The position numbers and the translations under genes are program-made. Of a DNA stretch of 64,000 bases, positions 18,225 through 27,103 are shown piece after piece (within the stretch, counting starts at the first letter, position 1; every line of letters begins with the position of its first letter). Under the pieces are notes generated by a model. It did not search any database, was not told the DNA's origin, and saw nothing but the letters and a program-made list of their open reading frames with translations. The stretch is from Stanieria cyanosphaera PCC 7437 (GTDB lineage: Bacteria; Cyanobacteriota; Cyanobacteriia; Cyanobacteriales; Xenococcaceae), in NCBI RefSeq assembly GCF_000317575.1, contig NC_019748.1, positions 4,977,210-5,041,209 of the forward strand. Reading direction: 5' to 3'.

Positions 18225-18557
18225 ATAAATTTTCTGAGATGTTCACCTTATTATTAACTATGATAGGATTTCTGAATTTAAGTTTAATTCGCGAGGGGTT
18301 CGCTCATCAAGTGCGATCGCTTTTATCTTTACATTCTAATTTTATATTTTATACGGGGATACACTAAACGAAGCCTCACTGCACAGTACCAGTCTAAATT
18401 CTTCAATTTAGTAGATTCACGGATGAGTAAATTTGCCGAGATGAATAGAATAGACGAGTTAACACTTAATTAATTTCATCGATCAAAGTGACTAACTAAA
18501 ACTAAAGAAAAAAAATTGCACTTCCTATCCCATTAATCACACAGGTAAAAAAAAACC
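18225..18557. other. Intergenic region between hicB remnant and next gene
   Basis: No gene is supportable. A 16-codon ATG frame (MSKFAEMNRIDELTLN) near 18423 is in phase with the downstream gene but ends in stops, so it could be a degraded N-terminal extension or chance. A HIP1-like site lies at about 18313. Confidence 0.35.
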
Positions 18558-19043
18558 ATGAAAAAGATAACCTATCAAGCTACATTAGGTGAATTAGCTC
18601 TTTTAGTTACAACTACCGACTATAGCAATCCTGAACTCGCTGAAAATATGCTTCAGTTTGGAGTTAGCGCTCCGATAGTCTTAATTTCCAACGGTGCAAA
18701 AAGCAAATTTGGAATGAAAAAAATTACTGTTAAAGATGGAACAAAAAGACTTAATTTGGCTGCTAAAAATCCAGAAATCGCCAAATTAGTTGCACAAGTT
18801 ATTCTTATGGACGATTCCGTAGAATATGTTCCAGAAATTATTAAGGTTAGTCCATCTGTTAATAAGATCGATGAATATAAATATCATGATATTTATAGTT
18901 GGAAAAACGAAAAAAGAAATATTTCTGAGCATTGTACAGCAGAAAATTTGGGTAAAAAATATGGAATCAGAGTTCAATATCTCTATCCTGTAATCAAAGG
19001 CAAAATGAAATCTGCTAGAGGTTGGAGCTTAGTCGAGGTTTAA
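18558..19043 (+). CDS. Hypothetical protein with NUMOD-like C-terminal motif
   Basis: This is a 161-residue soluble protein. The N-terminal ~95 residues (TLGELALLVTTTDYSNPELA, APIVLISNG, VKDGTKRLNLAAKNPEIAKL) are unrecognised. The C-terminus (HCTAENLGKKYGIRVQYLY, VIKGKMKSARGWSL) resembles the NUMOD1-type helix-turn-helix repeat of homing endonucleases and phage proteins, where a Gly-rich KGKxxSAxGW motif is typical. No nuclease motif is visible. It sits next to decayed toxin-antitoxin genes, suggesting an accessory patch. Confidence 0.5.
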   Translation: MKKITYQATLGELALLVTTTDYSNPELAENMLQFGVSAPIVLISNGAKSKFGMKKITVKDGTKRLNLAAKNPEIAKLVAQVILMDDSVEYVPEIIKVSPSVNKIDEYKYHDIYSWKNEKRNISEHCTAENLGKKYGIRVQYLYPVIKGKMKSARGWSLVEV

Positions 19044-19113
19044 CTTTTGACACATTCGCTTTACGAGGGTGCAAGCTTTTGACTTTTAATTTTTAACTTA
19101 ACCAAGATAAAGT

Positions 19114-19686
19114 CTATTGTTCAGGTTGTAGTTCTTGAATAACACGACCAGAAGTAACAAATGAGATGCCTTGTTGCGATCGCGTAGCAATCATTAATGC
19201 TTCGATGACAGGTTCTGTAACTTGCTGATCTGCAATCCATTCTACAATAAAATTTGCTCCTGAACCTCCAGTTTCATCTTGCTCGGGAATAAAAAAATCT
19301 GTGCTTGCTAATGGGGCAAGTTGAAGATTACCTTGGGTATATTCTTTGACAAGTTTTCCTCCCGAATTGTAATAGCGAACAGAGCGAATGATAATCGGAT
19401 GATTCAAGCTAGTATTCTGAATACTCAAGGTTATGGCTAAAAAATATTTTTGTCCATTTCCATGGTAAGCATGAGAGTAAACAGGTACATAAATAATTTG
19501 TCCCTGACTAATTTTAATTGTATTAGAAGTAACGGATACACCTTCTTCATTTTCTTGAATGCGCGTTAAAGTATTAGTCTCAGAAGATGAATTATTAGGA
19601 TTAGATGAAATATTTTTTTGAGCGTTACAGGCAGCCAAGAATAGTACGCTTATTAAAACAATAATGACAACTTTCCACTTGCTCAT
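19114..19686 (-). CDS. DUF3124 lipoprotein
   Basis: A lipoprotein signal (MSKWKVVIIVLISVLFLAAC) is followed by a low-complexity Asn/Ser linker and a ~130-residue DUF3124 domain (QIIYVPVYSHAYHGNGQKYF, LSIQNTSLNHPIIIRSVRYY, STDFFIPEQDETGGSGANFIVEW). The protein should be anchored on the outer leaflet of the plasma membrane or thylakoid. Its function is unknown. I chose the ATG directly before the signal peptide, with AGGAG upstream, over a start 13 codons earlier. Confidence 0.8.
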   Translation of the reverse strand: MSKWKVVIIVLISVLFLAACNAQKNISSNPNNSSSETNTLTRIQENEEGVSVTSNTIKISQGQIIYVPVYSHAYHGNGQKYFLAITLSIQNTSLNHPIIIRSVRYYNSGGKLVKEYTQGNLQLAPLASTDFFIPEQDETGGSGANFIVEWIADQQVTEPVIEALMIATRSQQGISFVTSGRVIQELQPEQ

Positions 19687-19694
19687 GGCTTTAA

Positions 19695-20015
19695 TACTCC
19701 TGTTTAGATCAACGCTTTCTCTCATTATTACTTTTAGCTAAGTCGAATAAACGAGAAGCAGAATTAGTCAAAAAAGGAGAACCTCGGTGGAAACCGGCTA
19801 TTCCCCCTCTCGCTGCTTTACCTAATCCTGAACAAACTGTCTTAGGAACTCTTAAAGGCACAGAATTTGATAGGGTTGCTGCCGAAGCTGCACCGACAAG
19901 GGAACATAGCAGTAACTTTGATCTTAAAAATCTTTCTAAAGGATCGCGGATTTATTTTCCTGCCGTCGAAGGCTACGGTGTACACACAAGTCAAAGTAAA
20001 CTATCAGTCAGTTAA
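19695..20015 (+). pseudogene. Startless open frame, probable 3' remnant of a protein gene
   Basis: A stop-free frame of ~106 codons ends at TAA and has protein-like composition (KKGEPRWKPAIPPLAALPNP, FDRVAAEAAPTREHSSNFDL, KGSRIYFPAVEGYGVHTSQ), but it has no ATG and no plausible alternative start. It begins right after a stop and overlaps the divergent DUF3124 start region. I read it as the 3' end of a gene whose front is lost. I do not recognise the family. Confidence 0.4.
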
Positions 20016-20055
20016 TTGTATGTGAAATTTGTTGCCTGATATAGGCAAACAGAAA

Positions 20056-20127
20056 CTCCCCAGGTAGGATTTGAACCTACGACCAATCGGTTAACAGCCG
20101 ACCGCTCTGCCACTGAGCTACTGAGGA
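20056..20127 (-). tRNA. tRNA-Asn (anticodon GUU)
   Basis: On the minus strand the acceptor arm TCCTCAG pairs with CTGGGGA (one G-U), and the discriminator is G, as expected for Asn. The anticodon loop CTGTTAA gives GTT, and the T arm has GGTTCAAATCC. The length is 72 nt and no CCA is encoded. Confidence 0.96.
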
Positions 20128-20267
20128 ACGCTCGTAACAGTTAATAACTTTAGCGTAAAAAAAAATGTTTGACAAGAGTTTTTCCTAAATTTTTTTCCAA
20201 CTAAATCTAGCGATTAACTATCCAGAAGAGATATCTTAGAAATGATAAGTATTTTTAAAATTTCCTA

Positions 20268-20765
20268 ATGCTAGCGGATCACCATAAAACGGTCTATTTA
20301 TCTTTTATTTCGACGGATTTGCCTCTTTGGAATATTATTGAAGCTAACGCTTCACTTTATCAAAAAGATCGCGATCGCTTTCATTTATTATTAAATCAAA
20401 AGACTCTTTCTCCTTTACCTACTGTGCTAGCTAATTCGGAAAATCATTCCCATGATGAGTTTCATGAGGGATTACTTTGGTTAGAAATTTCACCTTATCG
20501 AGTAATTTTAACTATGCAAAGTAAAGGTAAATTAAGCTATCGTCATTTTTGGGAACGAGGAATATATGGGATTAGTCGTTATTGGTTAAATAATTTAAAT
20601 AACGATTCTCCCGAAAATAACGGTTCTTTACGCTTACGAAATTTTACTCGTTATCTTAAACTAGAAGGAACTCCCTCACCAACAAGTTTGCAAGTAGAAT
20701 ATGAATTGTGGTCAAGCCGATTGCAACTTGGGTCTTATGTTTTGCATTTGGATATCGATCATTAA
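20268..20765 (+). CDS. Hypothetical protein
   Basis: This is a 165-residue soluble protein beginning MLADHHKTVYLSFIS, with no signal peptide, membrane helix or recognised catalytic motif. It has the feel of a conserved cyanobacterial protein (VYLSFISTDLPLWNIIEANA; LQVEYELWSSRLQLGSYVLHL) with mixed alpha/beta composition. It is convergent with the M28 peptidase gene and monocistronic. I do not assign a function. Confidence 0.7.
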   Translation: MLADHHKTVYLSFISTDLPLWNIIEANASLYQKDRDRFHLLLNQKTLSPLPTVLANSENHSHDEFHEGLLWLEISPYRVILTMQSKGKLSYRHFWERGIYGISRYWLNNLNNDSPENNGSLRLRNFTRYLKLEGTPSPTSLQVEYELWSSRLQLGSYVLHLDIDH

Positions 20766-20797
20766 AAAAATGCCGAATAATTATCAGTTTTAACTTA

Positions 20798-21634
20798 TCA
20801 AAGAGAATAAATCCCTTCAATTAAACCCTGACAAACCTTCGTTAAAAAATCTAAATCCAAAGTTTTGATCGTATCACTAGGTTGATGATAATGAGGATTG
20901 CGTAAAAAAGCTGTATCTGTCATCATCATGGCAGCATACCCTCGATCCCAAAAAGGACTATGATCGCTTAATCTAGTCTGACTGACCAACTTACCTTGAT
21001 TGAAAACTGGTAACCACTCACAAGGAGTATGTTTACGTATCCGACTGCTTAAACGCATCAGATCAGGAATAGTGCTTAAATTACCAACTAAAGTAATAAA
21101 ATCACCTGTTGAAGGGTAAAAATATTTTAATCCTGGAGGGTAACTTTGAGAACCTTTATTGCGATCGCAGTAGCCCAACATTTCTAACGATAACATCAAT
21201 CGCAAGGGTTGATTTGCCTCCTTAAGAGTTTTGGCGTAAGCAGTACTACCTAGTAAACCGTACTCTTCTAAATCAAAAGCTACCAATCGAAGCGGATATT
21301 TAGCAGGTTTGGTGGCAAAAACAGAGGCTAATTCTAATAAAACAGCGACTCCTGTTGCATTATCATCTGCTCCTGGTGTTCCTGGTACAGCGTCATAATG
21401 GGCTCCAATTAAAATAGGTGGTAAGTTAGATTGGTTAGTTGAATCAAGATTAAGAATTAAATTTTCATAGCTTTTTGCTCCGACTAGAAATTCATGAATT
21501 TCAACTTCTCCCCATTGAGATAGTTGTTGACGAATATATTGTTTAACAAAAAAATGACCCCCTGAAGCAACATAGGGATCTCTTTCTCTAACAATTTCTA
21601 ATAAATGATTATAAAGACGTTGTTTTAAATCCAT
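20798..21634 (-). CDS. M28-family zinc peptidase
   Basis: This 278-residue metallopeptidase has the co-catalytic zinc ligands in IGAHYDAVPGTPGADDNATG (His, Asp), the catalytic Glu pair in FDLEEYGLLGS, a second Asp region (DHSPFWDRGYAAMMMTDT) and the last His in NPHYHQPSDT. These are the hallmarks of aminopeptidases and glutaminyl-cyclase-like M28 enzymes. No export signal is seen, so it is probably cytoplasmic. The substrate cannot be told. It is a single gene, convergent with the upstream hypothetical gene. Confidence 0.9.
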   Translation of the reverse strand: MDLKQRLYNHLLEIVRERDPYVASGGHFFVKQYIRQQLSQWGEVEIHEFLVGAKSYENLILNLDSTNQSNLPPILIGAHYDAVPGTPGADDNATGVAVLLELASVFATKPAKYPLRLVAFDLEEYGLLGSTAYAKTLKEANQPLRLMLSLEMLGYCDRNKGSQSYPPGLKYFYPSTGDFITLVGNLSTIPDLMRLSSRIRKHTPCEWLPVFNQGKLVSQTRLSDHSPFWDRGYAAMMMTDTAFLRNPHYHQPSDTIKTLDLDFLTKVCQGLIEGIYSL

Positions 21635-21905
21635 AGATTACATCAAATTAGCTTCAATTACATATATCCAGCTAATATATATCGCTGTTATCTAGACTTG
21701 ATCTTGATATTTACTTAAATAATTAACATTTTAAATTCCTGACCTTTGTACTCTGAAAGGAAAGATATTAAGAAATCGTTTCTACTGATGTACAGGAAAA
21801 CAGTCGTTCGCGCCTAACGCTACAATTGATAAGCGCTCAAGGTTAGATTTACTAATCAAAACTATTTCAAACAAGACTTACTTGAGCAAAATTAATATTT
21901 GTTAA

Positions 21906-22292
21906 TCATATTTTTGAAGGGGGTTCAATAGTTGCGGGAGATAAAGCAACAGCTTTAGCTTGCAAAATCTGAAAAACTTTTGCTTGATTATCTGGAGTAA
22001 TTACCGATTTGACTAACTCACCATCATCAATTACGAGCGCTTTATTCTTGAACAAACGCTTAGGATCGAAAGAAGACCAATAAACTTTTGGAGCATTGTT
22101 TCTTTCGTTTACATTAGTCAAACTACCCCAAATTTGAGAAAGTCCAGACCAAATAGTTAATTTTTGCTCACTAATACTATTAATCTGACTATAAAGAATT
22201 ACTTTATCTCCTCCTAAAGGAGCATAATAATCTTTAATAGTAATGGCTTCCTCATCACAAATAATTTGTCGATCCTCATATAAAATAGTCAT
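21906..22292 (-). CDS. Hypothetical protein, PH-like beta domain
   Basis: This 128-residue protein has a run of beta strands (MTILYEDRQIICDEEAITIK, DYYAPLGGDKVILYSQINSI, WSGLSQIWGS, KALVIDDGELVKSVITPDN) that suggests a small PH-like or antiparallel beta domain ending in a short helix. There is no signal peptide. It lies upstream of mutM, which is on the same strand 95 nt away. Function unknown. Confidence 0.65.
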   Translation of the reverse strand: MTILYEDRQIICDEEAITIKDYYAPLGGDKVILYSQINSISEQKLTIWSGLSQIWGSLTNVNERNNAPKVYWSSFDPKRLFKNKALVIDDGELVKSVITPDNQAKVFQILQAKAVALSPATIEPPSKI

Positions 22293-22386
22293 AAGAAACC
22301 AAAAGAATTTTTTACTATTTCAATCATCAAATAATTTTCCTTTTGTTACCAGTATCGTTAGTTAGATTTTTGGTCAATCATTTTTT

Positions 22387-23241
22387 TTAGGAATTAATTT
22401 GACAATAAGGACAAAAATGAGCAGAACGACCATTTAATTTAATTTTTTCAATCTTGTTGCCACAAATACGGCAGGAATAACCACCTCTTCCATAAACCCA
22501 GGCAGCATCACCATAATTACCACTAACTCCCAACAAATTTAAAAAATCACTAAAAGTAGTTCCACCTTTAGCTATTGCTGCTTGTAAAACTTCGATAATT
22601 GCAACATAAAGCTTTTTAATTTCTGTGTCGGTCAATTCAGTTGCGATCGCAGTTGGTCGAATCCTACTTTTAAACAAAGCTTCATCTGCATAAATATTAC
22701 CAATTCCTGCTACTAATTCTTGGTCTAACAGCAAAGTTTTAATATTACGACGACTCTTACGTAATTTTTGACTAAAATAAGCTAATGAAAACTCTTCTGC
22801 AAAAGGTTCTGGTCCTAATTTTTGTAAACCTGTGATAATTTCTGCTGGTTGTAAACCAGGTGGTACATACCAAACTTTTCCAAAAGTGCGCGTATCAACA
22901 AACCTTAATTCTTGATGGTTAGCAAAAAACAGTCGAATACGAGTGTGTTTCTGTAAGAGTTCTGATTGTTTCACCCACAACAATTGACCAGTCATACGAA
23001 GATGCACTCCTAACCAACCTGCTGGTTGTGCAGAAGCAGATTGAAGTTGAGCTAATAAGTATTTACCTCGTCTTTCCCAACTGGCAATTTTTTGATCAAC
23101 TATTCCTTGTAAAAATTCTGCTTCAGAAAGAGGGTAGGCAAGAGTTCTTGATAATAAAACCTCCCCACCCTCAATTGTTTGTTTGACGGTCAACTGATGA
23201 AGACCTTGACGTACCGTTTCTACTTCTGGTAGTTCTGGCAA
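22387..23241 (-). CDS. mutM: Formamidopyrimidine-DNA glycosylase
   Basis: The protein starts with the catalytic MPELPEVETVRQGL (Pro1 nucleophile after Met removal, and Glu2). It has the internal helix-two-turn-helix region LLDQELVAGIGNIYADEALF and ends with a four-Cys zinc finger (YSCRICGNKIEKI...HFCPYCQ). At 284 residues it is full length. It removes 8-oxoguanine and ring-opened purines, then cleaves the strand, protecting a photosynthetic cell from oxidative mutation. Confidence 0.97.
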   Translation of the reverse strand: MPELPEVETVRQGLHQLTVKQTIEGGEVLLSRTLAYPLSEAEFLQGIVDQKIASWERRGKYLLAQLQSASAQPAGWLGVHLRMTGQLLWVKQSELLQKHTRIRLFFANHQELRFVDTRTFGKVWYVPPGLQPAEIITGLQKLGPEPFAEEFSLAYFSQKLRKSRRNIKTLLLDQELVAGIGNIYADEALFKSRIRPTAIATELTDTEIKKLYVAIIEVLQAAIAKGGTTFSDFLNLLGVSGNYGDAAWVYGRGGYSCRICGNKIEKIKLNGRSAHFCPYCQINS

Positions 23242-23316
23242 GCTAAAAACTATCCTTTGATTAAATACAATTAAAAATAGCCTATCAGTCTTACCTAAAT
23301 TTTAAGAAGGATTTAT

Positions 23317-23437
23317 TTAACTTTGTCTCGTTCGCCTTTGGCAAAGTTATTATTTTTCACACCACACTACCAAAATTCTGATACCAAAAGAAATCATTAC
23401 GAAGAACTTTAACTTTACCTCTGCGTTTAATTGCCAT
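23317..23437 (-). pseudogene. PsaE-like fragment
   Basis: A 26-codon frame, MAIKRRGKVKVLRNDFFWYQ followed by NFGSVV and stop, resembles the first strands of photosystem I subunit PsaE (pattern RGxKVxILRxxSYWxxxxGTV). A few bases on, in another frame, NFAKGERDKVK resembles a PsaE C-terminus. This suggests a psaE-type gene with an internal deletion and frameshift. The similarity is by eye only. Confidence 0.4.
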
Positions 23438-23508
23438 ATATCTTGTTTTGTTTTAAACATCAAAATATGAGCGGATCGTCATCGTCTTTTCGCTCCAGAT
23501 TTTAAGTT

Positions 23509-24153
23509 TTATGGCGAATTTTGCCATTTTACACTAACAAAATGGGCTGGACGACCCAATTGGTCAGTAGTTTGAGCAATTTCCTTAATTTTAAGATTAA
23601 ACGGAATTGACGTAGTTAAATACTTTTGTACTGACATACCAATTTCAGGTGCTATCCAGGCAGCGGTAGTAGTTGCAATTCCTAATCCAACTAGTTGTCC
23701 AATCGGTTCTCGTGGTAACAATAGATAAGTTGTAAAGATCATGCCTGTAGTGAGCAACATAGCTACTGAAACATTAGTACCACATCGAGGGTGAACAGCT
23801 AAGTCCCATTCTCCTTTGAGTAGACGATTCAAAGCAATCCCAACTGCCCTTTTAAGATTCAAAGGATGAATATTACCATAAAGATAAAAACCTTTTTCAG
23901 TTGATAGTCCGCCAATTTGTTCATTATCTCTCAAATCGCGGAGATCGCGCTGAGGAGAAAAACTTCGTTCTAAATCACTTAAAACCCATACAGTAGCGTG
24001 TTCAAGAGCGTGTACTTGACGAATTAACAAAAATTCTTTTAAACCAGGGATAAAACCCAATTGTTGCAATAATTCACTATCCTGAGCAGGATGAGGAGAA
24101 AAAAAATCAAAATTCCAGAAATTGCCACTGTGGGCAGAAGCTGCATTGGTCAT
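23509..24153 (-). CDS. DUF6391-type membrane protein conserved in cyanobacteria
   Basis: This 214-residue protein has a soluble N-terminal half with the conserved LIRQVHALEHATVWVLSDLE and NPRCGTN-like HPRCGTNVSVAMLLTTG. Two or three hydrophobic segments follow (MLLTTGMIFTTYLLL, LVGLGIATTTAAWIAPEIG). The His-rich HALEHAT motif and the Cys suggest a metal site, by inference only. I use the ATG at MTNAASAHSG; a TTG start eight codons upstream is possible. Function unknown; it is conserved in oxygenic phototrophs. Confidence 0.7.
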   Translation of the reverse strand: MTNAASAHSGNFWNFDFFSPHPAQDSELLQQLGFIPGLKEFLLIRQVHALEHATVWVLSDLERSFSPQRDLRDLRDNEQIGGLSTEKGFYLYGNIHPLNLKRAVGIALNRLLKGEWDLAVHPRCGTNVSVAMLLTTGMIFTTYLLLPREPIGQLVGLGIATTTAAWIAPEIGMSVQKYLTTSIPFNLKIKEIAQTTDQLGRPAHFVSVKWQNSP

Positions 24154-24465
24154 AGTTGTATAATCTTTGGATCGCAAACTATCCCGCTTGGGAACACTAC
24201 TTAAGGTTGTGATTGTGGTTTAGTGTCTTACAGTTTTGATCTTATTGTAATCTTATGGATTAGCTGCTATCTCCAGATTTTGTAATTATCTTAAGTTTAC
24301 TAATTAGTAATAAAAATTTTACGGAAGTAAATAATTAAACCCACTACGACTTGACTTTTTTCGGAAAAGATCTGCTTTTACTGCCAAAAATGGACTAAGA
24401 TATCTGGGATATGCAATGAGAATTTCTCAAAGCAAGGTTATTAAACGTGGTATAGCCAGATTGGC

Positions 24466-24990
24466 ATGGTTTTTTGGAAAAAATTGTTTAACAACACTGA
24501 AACCACTGCTAATTCAACAACTAGCAGTTTCGAGGGTGAAGTGCTAAGTTCATCAGATATGGATGTTTCTCAATCTCGAATTGTCTTTAGTACAGAAAGA
24601 GATCTAGACCTCTACGAATTAGAGGAACTTTGCGATCGCGTGGGCTGGGCTCGCCGTCCTTTGCGTAAAGTGAAAAAAGCTATCCAACATAGCTTTTTAG
24701 TCGTGTCAATGTGGGAAATTAAAGGCAAGAAAAAACGTTTAATCGGTTTTGCTCGTGCTACTTCAGATTGTGCTTTTAATGCAACAATTTGGGACGTAGT
24801 AGTCGACCCCGATTTTCAAAGTCAGGGTTTAGGCAAAGCAATGATGAAATATACGATTAAAAAACTTCGTAGCGCAGATATTAGCAATATTACTTTGTTT
24901 GCCGATCCTCAAGTAGTTAATTTTTATCGCCGATTAGGATTTATGGTCGATCCAGAAGGAATTAAAGGAATGTTTTGGTATCCTGATTAG
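24466..24990 (+). CDS. GNAT-family N-acetyltransferase (Ycf52-like)
   Basis: This 174-residue protein has a disordered N-terminal ~35 residues and then a GNAT fold: [40 protein letters not shown], the acetyl-CoA loop in [17 protein letters not shown] and the C-terminal [11 protein letters not shown]. It resembles plastid/cyanobacterial Ycf52 (chloroplast GNAT) proteins, which acetylate protein N-termini or lysines. The exact substrate is unknown. It lies directly upstream of tRNA-Pro on the same strand. Confidence 0.88.
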   Translation: MVFWKKLFNNTETTANSTTSSFEGEVLSSSDMDVSQSRIVFSTERDLDLYELEELCDRVGWARRPLRKVKKAIQHSFLVVSMWEIKGKKKRLIGFARATSDCAFNATIWDVVVDPDFQSQGLGKAMMKYTIKKLRSADISNITLFADPQVVNFYRRLGFMVDPEGIKGMFWYPD

Positions 24991-25058
24991 TTCGATGGTT
25001 TTTTGAGATTGAGTCTAGTTTTATTTCCTCGATTGAGTTATACTAGATTAGCGGTCTA

Positions 25059-25132
25059 CGGGATGTAGCGCAGCTTGGTAGCGCGCCTGCTTTGGGAGCA
25101 GGATGTCGCAGGTTCAAATCCTGTCATCCCGA
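25059..25132 (+). tRNA. tRNA-Pro (anticodon UGG)
   Basis: The acceptor arm CGGGATG pairs with CATCCCG and the discriminator is A. The anticodon stem CCTGC/GCAGG encloses loop TTTGGGA, giving TGG. The T arm is GCAGGTTCAAATCCTGT. The length is 74 nt. A TATACT-like -10 box lies about 15-20 nt upstream. tRNA ends are frequent integration sites, and the adjacent DNA holds an IS fragment. Confidence 0.97.
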
Positions 25133-25348
25133 TTTAATCAAACCTGCTCACTGACTCCAAAGCAGCCTCTCACCAATCTTGCTAACTACTTAGAGATGAA
25201 GTCTGAGAAGTGTACAACACCCATTTTGCACCCAAACACTGAGATAAAACAATCCTCTTCATCAACTCTTTAAATATATGTCTAACCTGTAAAGCTGTGG
25301 GACCATACAACCATTGGGTAATTTTGTCAAATCCGACGGAGGTATCAT

Positions 25349-25578
25349 CAGGGCAAACGCATATTAAAAAATTAAGGGATATTGAAAAGTGAACCTTAAA
25401 ATAACTGTTCAAGATGAATTCTTCAATCAATTCATCAGCGTCACTACTGAAGCATTTTGAAAACCTAGAAGACCCCAGAACTGATTATTTAATTGAACAT
25501 AAACTACTCGATATTATAGGTATGACAATTTGTGCCGTAATCTGTGGAGCAGAGACTTGGGTTGAGATCTATAGCTAA
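25349..25578 (+). mobile_element. Truncated ISAs1-family insertion sequence (left end and transposase N-terminus)
   Basis: A 54-codon frame from ATG at 25414 reads LLKHFENLEDPRTDYLIEHK, LLDIIGMTICAVICGAETWV and then stops. This is the characteristic N-terminus of ISAs1-type (H-repeat associated) DDE transposases. CAGGGCAAACGC at 25349 may be the left terminal repeat; this is an inference. The catalytic core is absent and the right junction cuts into a kinase gene on the other strand. Confidence 0.7.
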
Positions 25579-26049
25579 TGGTAATGTTTGACGTGAATCA
25601 GAGGGTGGAGAAAAGGCAAAGTAGTTGAAAAACTGAGGTATTTTTTCATGTTTTAATTTACCTAAAATATTTGCTTCTTGTTCAAATAAATAAGTTACTT
25701 GTTGTAGTTGGGATTCTGTTAAGGTTTGAGCAGGACATAGTTGTTTGAGAACACGCTCGTTTTTTTCTCGAATACTTTGACCAGGTGTCTCCAAATCGTA
25801 TACACGAAATGTTCTACCAAACCCACCCTGACCCAATAATTCAATGGGTACAAAGTGATTCTGCAAAACCAAATTCATTCCGCAAACGCTACACCTTTGT
25901 TCTGCTGGATTTTCTAACAATTGTTCTTCTTCTATTTCATTAATATGGAGCGATAATTCTCCAAACATGAGGGGACGAGTGCAGCAAACTGAAATTGTGG
26001 AAGAAGAATTTGGAACATTTGAATTGAGTATATTTGTAGTAACTGTCAT
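25504..26049 (-). pseudogene. Ser/Thr protein kinase, truncated by IS fragment
   Basis: The frame encodes a cyanobacterial Hanks-type kinase N-terminus: a Cys-rich zinc-ribbon-like lead (ICCTRPLM..., QRCSVCGMNL), the Gly loop LLGQGGFGRTFRVYD, the ATP-binding Lys in RVLKQLCPA, and EQEANILGKLKHEKIPQFFN. Homology ends at SPPSDSRQTLPLAID. The last ~20 residues are antisense of the ISAs1 transposase. The HRD and DFG motifs are lost, so no active kinase is possible. Confidence 0.8.
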
Positions 26050-26397
26050 CAGTAAGACCTACTTGTAATTTTTTCTTGTTGCTTATCTCTACTCAAAGCG
26101 AATATTGTGCAATTATTAAGAAATATTTTTAATGAAACAGAATTAACAGTAACTAAAGTGATTCTGGGAACAAATTGCTTATATTTCGCAGAATAATTGA
26201 CCAAATTTTTATTTAAAAGGAAGAAAATCTTAAATAAGTACTGAATCGAAACTTAACAGTAATTAATGTTAATTAAAATGTAGTGAGATAAATAACTGAC
26301 GATCGCTTGACCGAGCAGATTGTTGAGGTCGAGATTGAGAGGGATGAGGCGGTCAGAGAGCTAATTCAAATAACGGGCTTAATGTTGCATTAAATAG
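26050..26397. other. Intergenic region with a possible short remnant
   Basis: It is mostly AT-rich without a gene. From about 26298 a short stop-free plus-strand frame (DDRLTEQIVEVEIERDEAVR, then ELIQITGLMLH, stop) has protein-like composition unlike its surroundings and no start. It may be the 3' end of a lost gene. Confidence 0.3.
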
Positions 26398-26886
26398 TTA
26401 AAGCGATCGCTGTAAAAGGTTGTTAATAAATTCAGACCGCCTTAAAAATTTTCTGATAAATCGTACTTTTGAGATTTCTTTTTTATATAGCTCTAAATCA
26501 AAAACGAAAGGACCAAAATCAGAATAATCCCAGTTTCTTCTATGGGGTTGTTCAAATCGATCCCAGATGACACGATTCTTTTCTACTCTAATTCTTGTAG
26601 CAAGTGGCCAGCACCCCGAACAACCGCAAGTACAAATAAGTAACTCAGTTTTATCGTATTCTTCTCCATATTCTGGATGGCGACCTAGAAAAAAGTCTTC
26701 AGTGTATCGTGTATCAGGGCAAATATATTTTCCTGCCGAATCACCAGCAAATGGCAATTCAAACTCCTCGACCATCTCGATAAAGGAGCGTCCATCAACG
26801 TATAAACCGATATCGTAATCACCTAGATCGTTTTGGCTTTCATTTTCATCAATTATAGGTTGGCATCGAATTTCAAAGTGGTTCAT
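26398..26886 (-). CDS. Hypothetical protein with CxCGxxGCWPL motif
   Basis: This is a 162-residue soluble protein. The most striking element is LLICTCGCSGCWPLATRI, a Cys-rich signature seen in a widespread uncharacterised bacterial family, followed by WDRFEQPHRRNWDYSDFGPF. An acidic N-terminus precedes it. The C-terminal end is basic (KVRFIRKFLRRSEF). It neighbours broken LRR genes, as immunity-type proteins often do, but no function can be assigned from sequence. Confidence 0.6.
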   Translation of the reverse strand: MNHFEIRCQPIIDENESQNDLGDYDIGLYVDGRSFIEMVEEFELPFAGDSAGKYICPDTRYTEDFFLGRHPEYGEEYDKTELLICTCGCSGCWPLATRIRVEKNRVIWDRFEQPHRRNWDYSDFGPFVFDLELYKKEISKVRFIRKFLRRSEFINNLLQRSL

Positions 26887-26892
26887 TTAACT

Positions 26893-27075
26893 TTAGCCTT
26901 TTATTTTGTTTGAACTATAAAAATAAAGATTAGCGATCGCTTTTGACTTTGATAATGGTGGAAGAGGAAATAATATTGTTTTCAGATAAGTTAGTTGATT
27001 ATTACTTAAATCTAAAATTCTGGAATCTTGTTTTAATGCTTCATCAATAATTGCTTCTATTTTACTGTTATACAT
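26893..27075 (-). CDS. Short leucine-rich-repeat protein, probably truncated
   Basis: It begins MYNSKIEAIIDEALKQDSRI with LDLSNNQLTYL, nearly identical to the start of the LRR gene ~320 nt upstream (MYNSEIEAIIDESLKQDFRI). After one LRR unit the sequence becomes non-repetitive (PLPPLSKSKAIANLYFY) and stops at 60 residues. It looks like a tandem duplicate that lost its later repeats. Bacterial LRR proteins of this style mediate protein contacts. Confidence 0.45.
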   Translation of the reverse strand: MYNSKIEAIIDEALKQDSRILDLSNNQLTYLKTILFPLPPLSKSKAIANLYFYSSNKIKG

Positions 27076-27103
27076 TTTTAATTAAATCCTTTGTTTTAGT
27101 TAG

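Noticed and set aside
25182..25430. 82-codon minus-strand frame beside tRNA-Pro
   Set aside because: Its start lies inside the IS fragment and its translation matches nothing I know. It is more likely chance reading of IS and flanking DNA.
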